This document shows, in pieces, positions 8,153 through 15,492 of a stretch of DNA of 24,723 nucleotides. Source of the DNA: Pseudomonadota bacterium. Its GTDB lineage: Bacteria; Pseudomonadota; Gammaproteobacteria; Burkholderiales; Burkholderiaceae_D. The position numbers and the translations under genes are program-made. The stretch's first letter is position 1. Each line of letters opens with the position of its first letter. The notes below the pieces were generated by a model. It did no database searches, was not told the origin of the DNA, and was given only the letters and a program-made list of their open reading frames with translations. The stretch is taken from contig JAFAGG010000063.1 in NCBI GenBank assembly GCA_023422955.1, forward strand, positions 1 through 24,723. The letters run 5' to 3'.

Positions 8153-8210
8153 AGGCGCAATGAAAGCTCATTCCGCATGCAAACAATCAGGGCGCCACTT
8201 CATTGCGCCT
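8153..8210 (-). terminator. 12-bp inverted repeat at the end of the CAP gene
   Basis: AGGCGCAATGAA (8153-8164) and TTCATTGCGCCT (8199-8210) are perfectly complementary across a 34-base loop. The right arm overlaps the last codons or stop of the CAP gene (TAG at 8209-8211). There is no T-run, so this may be an attenuating or mRNA-stabilising structure between CAP and FKBP rather than a full terminator. Confidence 0.45.
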
Positions 8211-9048
8211 AACGCGGCCTGCCGAACACTTGCGTCCAGTAGATGCCCGTTTCGCTGTCGGCATCATACACATAAGCAGCGCCCATTTCAGTGAAGCTGC
8301 CATCCATGATATTGGCGCAGTGCCCGGGACTGGCCAGCCAGCCTTGTACCGTCATGCCGGCCGATCCATGACCGGCAGCGATGTTCTCGCCTATCCTGCG
8401 CCACCGGTACTGCTCTGCCTGCACACGATCCGCCAGTGTGCTTCCGTCCCTTCCTTCATGCGCAAAGTAGCTTTTGCTTGCCATGTCTGCGCTATGCTTG
8501 CGCGCCGCCTGCGCCAGCTTGTCGTTCCAGCGCAGCGGCGGCGCTGCATGAAAAAGTTTGTCGCCGCATTGCCTGGATTTTTCCCTCGCACGATTCACCT
8601 GCTCCAGCACCTGCTTGCCGGCGCTTTGCCAGTCTCCCAGGTCTTGAGCCAATAGCGGCCGGGCAAACACCAGCTGCCATTCCCGTCCCTGTTGCGAAAT
8701 GCCGATCACGGAATAATCAGGATTCAACAACAAGCGGCAACTGTTCGCGACAGCAAAGCGGAAAGCTTCCTGCGCACTGGCCGGTCCGGACAGACTGATC
8801 GCTTCCGCACGCGCTGCGCGATACCCCGCCGCCTGCATCGCTTGCGGCAACTGGCCCGGCCCGGCTATGCGGAGTTCCGCCAGTGGCGCTTCCGGCGCCA
8901 GCGGCGGCAAGGGCGGAGATTTCTTTCCTTCACATGCCGGCGGATCGGCGCGGTAGGCATTGATCATCGCCAGCAGTTGTTCGGCTGATGCGGCACTCGC
9001 CCCTGTCGGCAACAGGCAGGCGAGCGCAATGAAGACAAGGAATTTCAT
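8209..9048 (-). CDS. Secreted CAP-domain (SCP/PR1, YkwD-like) protein with an apparent degenerate second copy
   Basis: From the ATG at 9048 the protein has 279 residues and starts with a clean signal peptide (MKFLVFIALACLLPTGASA). An in-frame ATG at 9069 is the alternative; neither has a strong ribosome-binding site. Residues about 140-279 form a CAP domain: 'LEQVNRAR', 'LRWNDKLAQAARKHSADMA', 'YFAHEGRDGSTLADRV', 'RIGENIAAGHGSA', 'VQGWLASPGHCANIM', 'MGAAYV' and 'YWTQVFGRPR'. This keeps the His and Glu residues that line the family's cleft. Residues about 24-130 echo the same plan ('LLAMINAYRADPPAC' ... 'LLNPDYSVIGIS--G-EWQLVFARPL') without the His/Glu core. Bacterial CAP proteins are extracellular or periplasmic and mostly of unknown function. 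The neighbouring FKBP is also exported. Confidence 0.9.
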   Translation of the reverse strand: MKFLVFIALACLLPTGASAASAEQLLAMINAYRADPPACEGKKSPPLPPLAPEAPLAELRIAGPGQLPQAMQAAGYRAARAEAISLSGPASAQEAFRFAVANSCRLLLNPDYSVIGISQQGREWQLVFARPLLAQDLGDWQSAGKQVLEQVNRAREKSRQCGDKLFHAAPPLRWNDKLAQAARKHSADMASKSYFAHEGRDGSTLADRVQAEQYRWRRIGENIAAGHGSAGMTVQGWLASPGHCANIMDGSFTEMGAAYVYDADSETGIYWTQVFGRPR

Positions 9049-9184
9049 CGCTGCGTTCTTTCGACCCATCTGAATACAGACCCTGCGCGCGAAGCTTGGT
9101 TCGCCCGCTGCGAGCGGGTCCACTGCGCAATAGGCTCAGCAGGGACTCAAGATCAGAAGCGGGATTGAATTTTTCCTGAGGCAT

Positions 9185-9199
9185 AATTCAGCCTGAATT
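9185..9199. promoter_or_regulatory. 15-bp perfect palindrome in the divergent CAP / Na-Pi promoter region
   Basis: AATTCAGCCTGAATT is a perfect inverted repeat (7-bp arms, one central base). It ends 36 bases before the transporter start and lies 137 bases upstream of the CAP start, so one regulator bound here could affect both divergent genes. The protein is unknown. Confidence 0.5.
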
Positions 9200-9235
9200 G
9201 TTTAATCAAAGTAAGCAAAGAAAATGGAGTAAGGC

Positions 9236-10858
9236 TTGGATAGTCTGACGCTCGCAGGCGGATTGGCAGGAGGCATAGGCCTGTTCCTGCTTGGCATGGG
9301 ATTGATGACCGACGGTTTGAAACTGGCGGCGGGACCGGCGCTGGAACGCATACTGGCATCCTCCACCAAGACCCGCGTGCGCGGCCTGGCCTCCGGCATG
9401 CTGGTGACGGCTGTCGTGCAATCCTCCACCGCCGTCACCGTGGCGCTCATCGGTTTCGTCAATGCCGGCCTGCTGAACCTGTCGCAAGTAATGTGGGTGC
9501 TGTTCGGCTCGAATCTCGGCTCGACCATGACCGGCTGGCTGGTGGCGCTGGTCAGCCTCAAGTTCAAGATCGAAGCCTTCGCACTTCCCTTGATAGGCCT
9601 GGGCATGATCCTGCGCCTGACCGGCGACGGCAGCCGTCGCGGCGCAGCAGGCATGGCGCTCGCCGGCTTCGGCCTGCTGTTCCTGGGCATCGACATGCTG
9701 AAGGAAACCTTTTCCGGCTTGTCCACCGAGTTCAGCGTGCCGGAAGGCGACGGCGCCGGTTATATGCTGCTGCAGGTCGGAATCGGCATTCTGCTGACGA
9801 CGCTGATGCAAAGTTCCGCGGCGACGCTGGCGGTTGCGATGACTGCCGCCCAGAGCGGCATGGTCAGCATAGAAGGCGCGGCGGCCATCACGATCGGCGC
9901 CAACGTCGGCACCACGTTGACCGCGCTGCTGGCCGCGCTGGGTGCTACACCCAATGCCAAGCGTTCGGCCGCCGCGCATATTCTGTTCAATGTGCTGACC
10001 GCCATCGTAGCCATTCTCATGCTGCCCTGGCTGCTGGGAATATTGTCGTGGCTGCAGGATGCGCTGAACCTGGATGAATCTCCCGCCGCCAAGCTGGCCC
10101 TGTTTCATACCATGTTCAATGTACTGGGCATCCTGCTGATGTGGCCGCTGACAGCCCGCCTGACCACCTTCCTGGAGACACGCTTCAAGAGTGCGGAAGA
10201 TGACGAAGGACTGCCGCGTCACATTGACAAGACCGTGCAGGCAGTTCCCGCGCTTGCCCTGGAAGCATTGGGGCGTGAGGTGCGTCACATGGGCAACATT
10301 GCGATTGCCACTGTCAAGGCAGCTATCAGCGACGCGCGCGATCCCTCCATCGCACGCAACCGGATCATCGTGTCCCGGCTGGCCAAGGCGATTGCCGACT
10401 TCATCGTGCAGATGCATCGCACCGGCATGTCGGAGGACCATGCGGAAAAGCTGGCTCATATCCTGAGACAGGCCCGTTACTATGAAGCCGCTACCGAACT
10501 GGCGGTGGAAAGTGCAGCAGGCCGCAGCAATGCGTCGCGTGAACCGGCCGTGGACTTGCCGCAAGCCTTGCGGTTTTCAGCAGCGGCGAAAGTCCTGCTG
10601 AACTTGTGCGATGAAGCGGCCACGTCGGGAGAAACGCCTGGCCTGCACGAAGCGCAGCAGGAGGCGGAACAAGCCTACCAGGCCTTGAAAGCGCGCCTGT
10701 TGCATCTGGCGGTGGAAGGACAAGTCCCAGTGCCCGGCATGGACATGCAGTTGCGCAGCGCCAGCGTGCTGCGACGTGCGCTGGACCAGATCGGCAAGGC
10801 CTCGCTCATGCCTTCGCGGATACAGTCGTCCACCTGGCTGGCCTCGCAACCTGCCTAG
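9236..10858 (+). CDS. Na+/phosphate cotransporter (NptA/YjbB family) with C-terminal PhoU-like domain
   Basis: A 540-residue inner-membrane protein. The N-terminal 330 residues hold many hydrophobic helices and the family's inverted duplicated Na/Pi core, marked by QSSTA (residues 62-66) and QSSAA (192-196), each followed by a small-residue-rich helix, plus the GSNLGST and GANVGTT motifs. Residues about 345-535 are soluble and helical, resembling PhoU. In this family the domain is thought to tune phosphate movement, often export. The frame has no usable ATG. The best start is TTG at 9236 with GGAG 6 bases upstream; an ATG at 9224 in the same frame is closed after one more codon by TAA at 9230. 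It is monocistronic, and a hairpin follows at 10877. Confidence 0.93.
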   Translation: MDSLTLAGGLAGGIGLFLLGMGLMTDGLKLAAGPALERILASSTKTRVRGLASGMLVTAVVQSSTAVTVALIGFVNAGLLNLSQVMWVLFGSNLGSTMTGWLVALVSLKFKIEAFALPLIGLGMILRLTGDGSRRGAAGMALAGFGLLFLGIDMLKETFSGLSTEFSVPEGDGAGYMLLQVGIGILLTTLMQSSAATLAVAMTAAQSGMVSIEGAAAITIGANVGTTLTALLAALGATPNAKRSAAAHILFNVLTAIVAILMLPWLLGILSWLQDALNLDESPAAKLALFHTMFNVLGILLMWPLTARLTTFLETRFKSAEDDEGLPRHIDKTVQAVPALALEALGREVRHMGNIAIATVKAAISDARDPSIARNRIIVSRLAKAIADFIVQMHRTGMSEDHAEKLAHILRQARYYEAATELAVESAAGRSNASREPAVDLPQALRFSAAAKVLLNLCDEAATSGETPGLHEAQQEAEQAYQALKARLLHLAVEGQVPVPGMDMQLRSASVLRRALDQIGKASLMPSRIQSSTWLASQPA

Positions 10859-11253
10859 TACCAATGCATGCAGGGCGCGCTGCTTGCCATGCTGCAAGCA
10901 GCGCTGCAATATGGCAAGCAACAGACAAGCAACTCATTCACAGGAGTCCGCACATCTCCTGCCTGCCTGTAAAAATATTTGCAGCGGCTTGATGCACGCA
11001 TCTCCCTCATCGCATTCACCGTACTCATCGCCGCTCTCTCATTCGCTGTTGCAAGCCAGGATGAAACTCCTGCTGCAGTGAGCGATATCACACATCCTTT
11101 TCTCTTCAGCAGGCTCATCCCCGGCCGCATGATTCCTGGCATCCCGTCCCTACTTCGCGCCAGATCAATGTGACCCATATCAAATGGAAAAGTAACCAGG
11201 AACTTTTCATTGTCTATTGAAAGTGACTTCTTGATTAACTACGCCCACACTCA
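10859..11253. other. 395-bp intergenic region between the Na/Pi transporter and CotH genes
   Basis: No gene is recognised. It begins with a strong hairpin and repeated 'GCAAGCA' words. Nearer the CotH gene there is a 7-bp inverted repeat, GAAAAGT (11187-11193) / ACTTTTC (11202-11208), in an AT-rich stretch that probably holds the promoter. Confidence 0.55.
10877..10904 (+). terminator. Hairpin after the Na/Pi transporter gene
   Basis: GCGCTGCTTGC (10877-10887) and GCAAGCAGCGC (10894-10904) form a perfect 11-bp stem with a 6-base loop, 18 bases after the stop codon. No T-run follows, so termination efficiency is uncertain. Confidence 0.6.
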
Positions 11254-12627
11254 ATGATGAATAACTTCTTGCGTTCAATGGCCGCCGGCACCCTGCTCGT
11301 CGCGCTGGCTGCCTGCGGCAGCAGCAGTGACAGCACTCCCAATACCGCCGCCCCCGACAATGGCAATGGCACCGGCGGCGACAATAGCAACCCCGTGCAA
11401 GTCGTCGAAGGCGCCACCATCCGTATCAACACCGCAGGCGGCGCGCCGGTCGTCAATACGGACGACTACCTCGACGCGACAGTCAGCGTGATTTCCGCCA
11501 CTGGCGAAACGCTGCTGCAAGCGCCGACGCAGGTGCGCGGGCGCGGCAATACCACCTGGGATATGCCCAAGAAACCGTATCGTCTGAAACTGCGCGAGGC
11601 CTCGCCCATGCTGGGCATGCCGGCCGAACGCGACTGGAACCTGCTGGCCAATTACACCGACAAGACCCTGGTGCGCAACAAGCTTGCGATGAACCTGGGA
11701 GAAGACGTCGGGCTCACGTATTCGCCGCATTCCACTTTCGTCGAGCTCTACTTCAACGACGAATATCAGGGCGTCTACCAGATCTTCGAGCATGTTGAAA
11801 CCGGCGCGAACCGGGTCAATGTGGAAAGCCTGGACCAGGATGAGGATACCGACCCGGCCACGATTACCGGCGGCTACCTGATGGAAGTCGATCATCGCCT
11901 GGACGAAGACGTATGCTGGGAAACCAACCTGCGCGTACCGTTGTGCTTCAAGGATCCGGAATATGAAGTCGAAGGCGTCAACGATCCTTCGCATCCTTCC
12001 TACACGCAGTTCAATTACATCACGACCTATCTGAATGAAGCGGAAGCCTCCCTGTCCGCCTCGGACAATAGCTACACGAATTATTTCGACGTGGATGCAG
12101 CGGTGAACTATTACCTGGTTCAGGAACTGTTGAAGAACAATGATGCGCAGATCAACGCCATCGGCGGCGAGCAATACACCAGCAGCGTGTTCCTGCACAA
12201 GCGTCGCGGCGGCAAGCTGAGCTTCGGTCCCTTGTGGGACTTCGATATTGCAGCCGGCAATATCAATTACAACGGCAACGAATCGCCCGAGGGCTGGTAC
12301 ATTCGCAATGGCATCTGGCACAGCCGCCTGTTCGCCAATACCGATTTCGGCGAACGCGTGTTCCAGAGGTGGTGCTCGCTCAAGCGCGACGGTACCATCG
12401 ATGGTCTGGCCAATGAAGTGGATGCCATCGTCTCGCGCATAGACCGCAGTGCGATCGATGACAACTTCGAGCGCTGGGATATCCTGGGCACCCCCGTATG
12501 GCCGAACTACTTTGTCGGCGAAACCTATGAGGAAGAAGTCGACTATCTGAAAGACTGGGTCACCCGCCGGGCCGACTGGATGCATGGAGCCCTCACCAGC
12601 GAGTTTGGCGCCTGCCCGGCGACCTGA
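11254..12627 (+). CDS. CotH-kinase-family lipoprotein
   Basis: This 457-residue protein starts with a lipoprotein signal (LLVALAAC, Cys21), then a short Ser/Asn/Gly/Pro linker. From about residue 55 it has the CotH kinase plan: 'VRGRGNTTWDMPKKPYRLKL' region, 'RDWNLLANYTDKTLVRNKLA', 'FVELYFNDEYQGVYQIFEHV', 'VQELLKNNDAQ', 'FLHKRRGGKLSFGPLWDFD' (Asp329 and Asp331) and a terminal helical part. CotH proteins are distant protein-kinase relatives; Bacillus CotH phosphorylates spore-coat proteins. Acting as a lipoprotein, this one would work outside the cytosol, where ATP supply is unclear, so its substrate and even its activity are open. The start (ATG at 11254 or 11257) lacks a clear ribosome-binding site. 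A strong terminator follows. Confidence 0.9.
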   Translation: MMNNFLRSMAAGTLLVALAACGSSSDSTPNTAAPDNGNGTGGDNSNPVQVVEGATIRINTAGGAPVVNTDDYLDATVSVISATGETLLQAPTQVRGRGNTTWDMPKKPYRLKLREASPMLGMPAERDWNLLANYTDKTLVRNKLAMNLGEDVGLTYSPHSTFVELYFNDEYQGVYQIFEHVETGANRVNVESLDQDEDTDPATITGGYLMEVDHRLDEDVCWETNLRVPLCFKDPEYEVEGVNDPSHPSYTQFNYITTYLNEAEASLSASDNSYTNYFDVDAAVNYYLVQELLKNNDAQINAIGGEQYTSSVFLHKRRGGKLSFGPLWDFDIAAGNINYNGNESPEGWYIRNGIWHSRLFANTDFGERVFQRWCSLKRDGTIDGLANEVDAIVSRIDRSAIDDNFERWDILGTPVWPNYFVGETYEEEVDYLKDWVTRRADWMHGALTSEFGACPAT

Positions 12628-12663
12628 TACTTGCCCTGGTACGTGCCCTGTCGCTTCCCTGCC

Positions 12664-12698
12664 CATGCCGGCACATGCTTAGTGTGCCGGCATGTTTT
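12664..12698 (+). terminator. Intrinsic terminator of the CotH-family gene
   Basis: CATGCCGGCACA (12664-12675) and TGTGCCGGCATG (12683-12694) form a perfect 12-bp stem with a 7-base loop, followed by TTTTAT. It lies 37 bases after the CotH stop. Confidence 0.93.
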
Positions 12699-12851
12699 AT
12701 CGTGTGCATGCGGCGGCCATCGAGCGCTGTTTCCTTGAGGGTTTGATGAACTTGGCCTGCACGGCGCAGTCGATATGCCTAACATCCGCGGCGGCAGGCG
12801 GTATGATGGGCTTACTTGTTGACCGCCTCAACTCAACCGACAGGAGAAAAC

Positions 12852-13142
12852 ATGCCACATAAAATTTTCGCAAAACCGCTTTCCCGCCTTGCTATCGCCG
12901 TACTGTTAGCCGTTCCCGCAAGCGCCGCGCTGGCCGATGACCTGGAAGGAAAAATAGAGAGCATCGATGCCAAGACGCGCAGCTTTGTGGTGAAGGGGGA
13001 AGCTTATTACGTGGACGACAAAACGGATTACGACGACGAATACACCCGCTTTGAAGATGTGAAGGTAGGCGATCTGGTGGAAATCGACTATCGCGACGAC
13101 AATGGCCGCAAGCTGATCACCGAAATAGAAAAGGAAAATTAA
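12852..13142 (+). CDS. Small exported protein, DUF5666-like single domain
   Basis: From the ATG at 12852, which follows a strong CAGGAG ribosome-binding site, the protein has 96 residues. Residues 1-29 form a Sec signal peptide (two basic residues, then LAIAVLLAVPASAALA). The mature part is acidic and beta-rich: 'LEGKIESIDAKTRSFVVKGEAYYVDDKTDY', then 'FEDVKVGDLVEIDYRD' and 'LITEIEKE'. This order (G-x-I-x-x-I-D, F-x-V, a T-D/Y switch, VGD-V-ID, a closing I-E strand) resembles one unit of the DUF5666/OB-like family. The function is unknown. Many Asp/Glu residues could bind cations. It is monocistronic, with a hairpin after the stop. Confidence 0.8.
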   Translation: MPHKIFAKPLSRLAIAVLLAVPASAALADDLEGKIESIDAKTRSFVVKGEAYYVDDKTDYDDEYTRFEDVKVGDLVEIDYRDDNGRKLITEIEKEN

Positions 13143-13154
13143 GCTGGAAAAACA

Positions 13155-13193
13155 AGCTGACCTGGCGCTTGCAACGAGCGCCGGGAATCAGCT
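13155..13193. terminator. Hairpin between the DUF5666-like and PilZ genes (convergent)
   Basis: Arms AGCTGACC (13155-13162) and GG...TCAGCT (13183-13193) enclose GGCGCT/AGCGCC (13164-13169/13177-13182) with a 7-base loop; small bulges interrupt the stem. A CAGTTTTATTC run follows on the plus strand. It lies between two converging stops and could serve both. Confidence 0.65.
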
Positions 13194-13206
13194 GCTTCAG
13201 TTTTAT

Positions 13207-13593
13207 TCAGTTGCGCAGAAATTGCGCGAGCGCATCCTTGCCGGCTGAAATCGTCAGGAATTCCAGGCCGGAACGGAAATCTTCTTCACGCGTGAAAAAG
13301 CAATACACCATGCGCACGGTAGCGGCCACCGCATTGCCATCTTCCAGCGCAAAAGTGATATGCGCTTCCTTGCCGACCGCAAGCAGGCGGTCGGAACGCA
13401 AGGACAAGCCGCCCAGGGAAAGATCGACCGTGCGTATTGCAGACAAGTGACCATCAATCGTGATGGCACCCACCAGCTCCGCGGCTTTACGATCGCTGCG
13501 ACGCTGCTCGCGCTGCGGCGCTTCCTTTTTTTCCTGGGGGGAAAACAATTCTTCAAAGCTTTGGAGATCTTCCAATTTCAGTTGGCTGGCCAA
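13207..13593 (-). CDS. PilZ-domain protein, c-di-GMP receptor
   Basis: A single PilZ domain with the full c-di-GMP-binding signature: Arg31-x-x-x-Arg35 (within EQRRSDRKA) and Asp57-x-Ser59-x-x-Gly62 (within TVDLSLGG). The rest fits the six-stranded barrel ('AHITFALEDG', 'ATVRMVYCFF', 'RSGLEFL') and a short C-terminal helix. No ATG is available. I place the start at TTG 13593 because GGGAG lies 8 bases upstream, giving 128 residues; a TTG six codons earlier (13611) overlaps that ribosome-binding site. It lies just downstream of the outer-membrane channel gene on the same strand but behind a terminator. The output target is unknown; the adhesion genes beside it suggest a role in the same c-di-GMP circuit. 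Confidence 0.92.
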   Translation of the reverse strand: MASQLKLEDLQSFEELFSPQEKKEAPQREQRRSDRKAAELVGAITIDGHLSAIRTVDLSLGGLSLRSDRLLAVGKEAHITFALEDGNAVAATVRMVYCFFTREEDFRSGLEFLTISAGKDALAQFLRN

Positions 13594-13734
13594 GATGGGT
13601 ACTCCCTGCAAGATGAAGAAAAGTATTTCCGAGGATCAACATTATGCCTTCAAATTAATCCCTATTGTCGCGAACCTCTACCCAATTTCACACAATATCC
13701 ACGGTTTACCCGTGTAACCATGCCAAAAATACAA

Positions 13735-13764
13735 ATGGCAGGTTTCCAACCTGCCATCTTTTTT
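13735..13764. terminator. Bidirectional terminator after the TolC-family gene
   Basis: ATGGCAGGTT (13735-13744) and AACCTGCCAT (13748-13757) form a perfect 10-bp stem with a 3-base loop, followed on the plus strand by six Ts (13759-13764) and on the minus strand by TTTGTATTTTT. It separates the channel gene from the PilZ gene. Confidence 0.9.
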
Positions 13765-13781
13765 AAAATTAAGCAGCGCGA

Positions 13782-15287
13782 TCAGCGCCCGCCGCCTGGC
13801 TGGACTTGAATGGCGGGCGGTTGCGCCCTCAAGGCGTTGGCATTTGCCGCCGATTCGCGTTTCAGCTCTCCAACCCGCCGCTCGATAGCTGCCTGATTGA
13901 TGCCCGGGATGACCGGCGCTTCTGCCTGGCAGCTATTCATCAATTCGTCGCTTTCGCTATCGCTCAGCAAGTCGGTCAGCGGATCGCTGCCTTGGGCGAC
14001 CAGCGTCAGCGAACTTACCAGTTGCCCCATCGAAGCCGACACGCGGGCATAAGAAATTTCCAGGTCATGGATGGCATTGGCATAGGCGCGGCGCGCCTGG
14101 AACAATTCATTTTCCGTGTCCAGCAGATCGAGCAGGCTGCGCTGGCCGATATCGAATTGCAGACGATAAGCGTCGCGCGCTTTTTCGGTGGAAAGCTGAT
14201 GCTGGTCCAGGTACTGGATTTGCGAATTCAGTTTCTGCGTATCGTTAAAGGCAATCAGCAGGGTCTGGCGCAAATCACGGCAGCTTTTTTCCAGCATGTC
14301 CTGCGCGGCATTCAACTGGCTTGCAAACTGGCGCGCCCTGGCCATGTCCGTGCCGCCGCTATACAGATTCCAGTTCAGGACCAGGCCGATGCTGTTGGTC
14401 GTATCCCTGCCGGCAATCCCATCCAGATTGCGGCCGGTGGAACTGCGCGCCTGCAAATCCAGGCGCGGCATGAAATCCGCATCCCTTGCCGTCGCCGCGC
14501 TGCGCGCCGCCCTGACATTCTGCAAGGCTGCCCACAATGCCGGATTGCGGCGCACCGCCTTGTCCAGTGCGGCCTTGGCATCAGCGGGCAGCGTGCCGGA
14601 CAAGTCGGGACGCATGCCGATATCCGCCGCCGGCGCTTTACCGGTCAGGCGAATGAAACGCGTGGTCACGTCGTGGAGATTGGAGACTTCGGTCAGCAGA
14701 TTGGCTTCGGCCAGCGCCATGCGGCCAGAGGAGGTTTCCAGGTCGACCCGGCGCGCCACGCCGGCTTGCACCTTATCCTGGATCAGATCGAAGATGGCAC
14801 GGTGACGGGCGAAGTTTTCTTCCGCCAACTGGACCAGTTCGCGGTAACGCGCCACATCCGAATACGTCCGCACGACTTCCAGCGTGATGTTTTCCGAAAT
14901 ATCGTGCAGCTCGAAAAAGCGCACCAGCGCTGCGTGATCCAGCCGCGATACTTCATGGCGCGTGGCGAATCCATCGAACAGCATCTGGGTCAGCGTCAGG
15001 GTCGCCTGATTGACGTTGTAACGGTTTTCAGTGCCAAGGCGACGCCGCTCCTCCCTCAGGGTATTCGCGGAGACATCGAGACGAGGATAAAAACCGCCGG
15101 CTGCCGCGGCGCGTTCTTCCCTGGCAGCCTGCCAGAGATTAAAGCGAGCCTGTACTTCAGGATTGGTCAGCAAGGTTTGCTGCGTTACTTCCCGAAACGA
15201 TTCGCCTTGATTACTTGATGCGCCTTGAGCGAATGCAATCGCAGGAAACAAGCCAAGAATTAAGAGCCGCCATTGCTTTTTCTGCAT
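13782..15287 (-). CDS. TolC-family outer-membrane channel of a type 1 secretion system (LapE/AggA-like)
   Basis: This 501-residue protein begins with a signal peptide (LLILGLFPAIAFAQG). Two OEP repeats follow, with helical and strand segments typical of TolC: 'LLTNPEVQARFNLWQAAREERAAAAGGFYPRLDV' and 'LDKAVRRNPALWAALQNVRAARSAATARDADFMPRLDL', then 'LNWNLYSGGTDMARARQFASQ' and 'FDIGQRSLLDLLDTENELFQARRAYANAIHDLEISYARV'. Such trimers form the outer-membrane exit for ABC-exported proteins. Its place beside lapG, lapD and the giant adhesin argues that it exports the adhesin and may hold it at the surface. The tail (about 430-501) is longer than in TolC and rich in Ser/Asp, then Ala/Pro/Gln. It is divergent from lapG across a 205-bp spacer. 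Confidence 0.93.
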   Translation of the reverse strand: MQKKQWRLLILGLFPAIAFAQGASSNQGESFREVTQQTLLTNPEVQARFNLWQAAREERAAAAGGFYPRLDVSANTLREERRRLGTENRYNVNQATLTLTQMLFDGFATRHEVSRLDHAALVRFFELHDISENITLEVVRTYSDVARYRELVQLAEENFARHRAIFDLIQDKVQAGVARRVDLETSSGRMALAEANLLTEVSNLHDVTTRFIRLTGKAPAADIGMRPDLSGTLPADAKAALDKAVRRNPALWAALQNVRAARSAATARDADFMPRLDLQARSSTGRNLDGIAGRDTTNSIGLVLNWNLYSGGTDMARARQFASQLNAAQDMLEKSCRDLRQTLLIAFNDTQKLNSQIQYLDQHQLSTEKARDAYRLQFDIGQRSLLDLLDTENELFQARRAYANAIHDLEISYARVSASMGQLVSSLTLVAQGSDPLTDLLSDSESDELMNSCQAEAPVIPGINQAAIERRVGELKRESAANANALRAQPPAIQVQPGGGR

Positions 15288-15326
15288 GGAAAGTATCCTG
15301 ATGTAGACAGGTTTAATTACTATTTG

Positions 15327-15341
15327 TTACAAATTTTGTAA
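15327..15341. promoter_or_regulatory. 15-bp perfect palindrome between the channel gene and lapG
   Basis: TTACAAATTTTGTAA has two perfect 7-bp arms around one base. It lies in the AT-rich divergent spacer, 40 bases upstream of the channel gene start and about 150 bases before lapG. It is a good candidate operator for joint control of export channel and protease. It does not resemble the FleQ motif I know from Pseudomonas lap genes. Confidence 0.5.
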
Positions 15342-15492
15342 GCGTAAGAAAGTATACCGTACAGGGTAATTTTTCTGTCACGGATTTTTCGCAAAAGGAA
15401 CAAAAGTGATAAATAAAAGAAACACTTAGGAGGGGAAAGGCTTACTTTGCAGGTGGTATTATTGCCGCGAAACAACTTTATAAGCACTGTCC

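Noticed and set aside
9199..9212. FNR/ANR-like box (TTG...ATCAA) before the Na/Pi transporter
   Set aside because: The arms are too close together and the left half is incomplete, so only a half-site match remains.
13806..15218. 470-codon plus-strand frame opposite the TolC-family gene, and 463 codons at 11275-12666 opposite the CotH gene
   Set aside because: Both mirror well-supported genes, have no ribosome-binding site or recognisable motifs, and their Arg/Gln/His-rich translations are typical antisense shadows.
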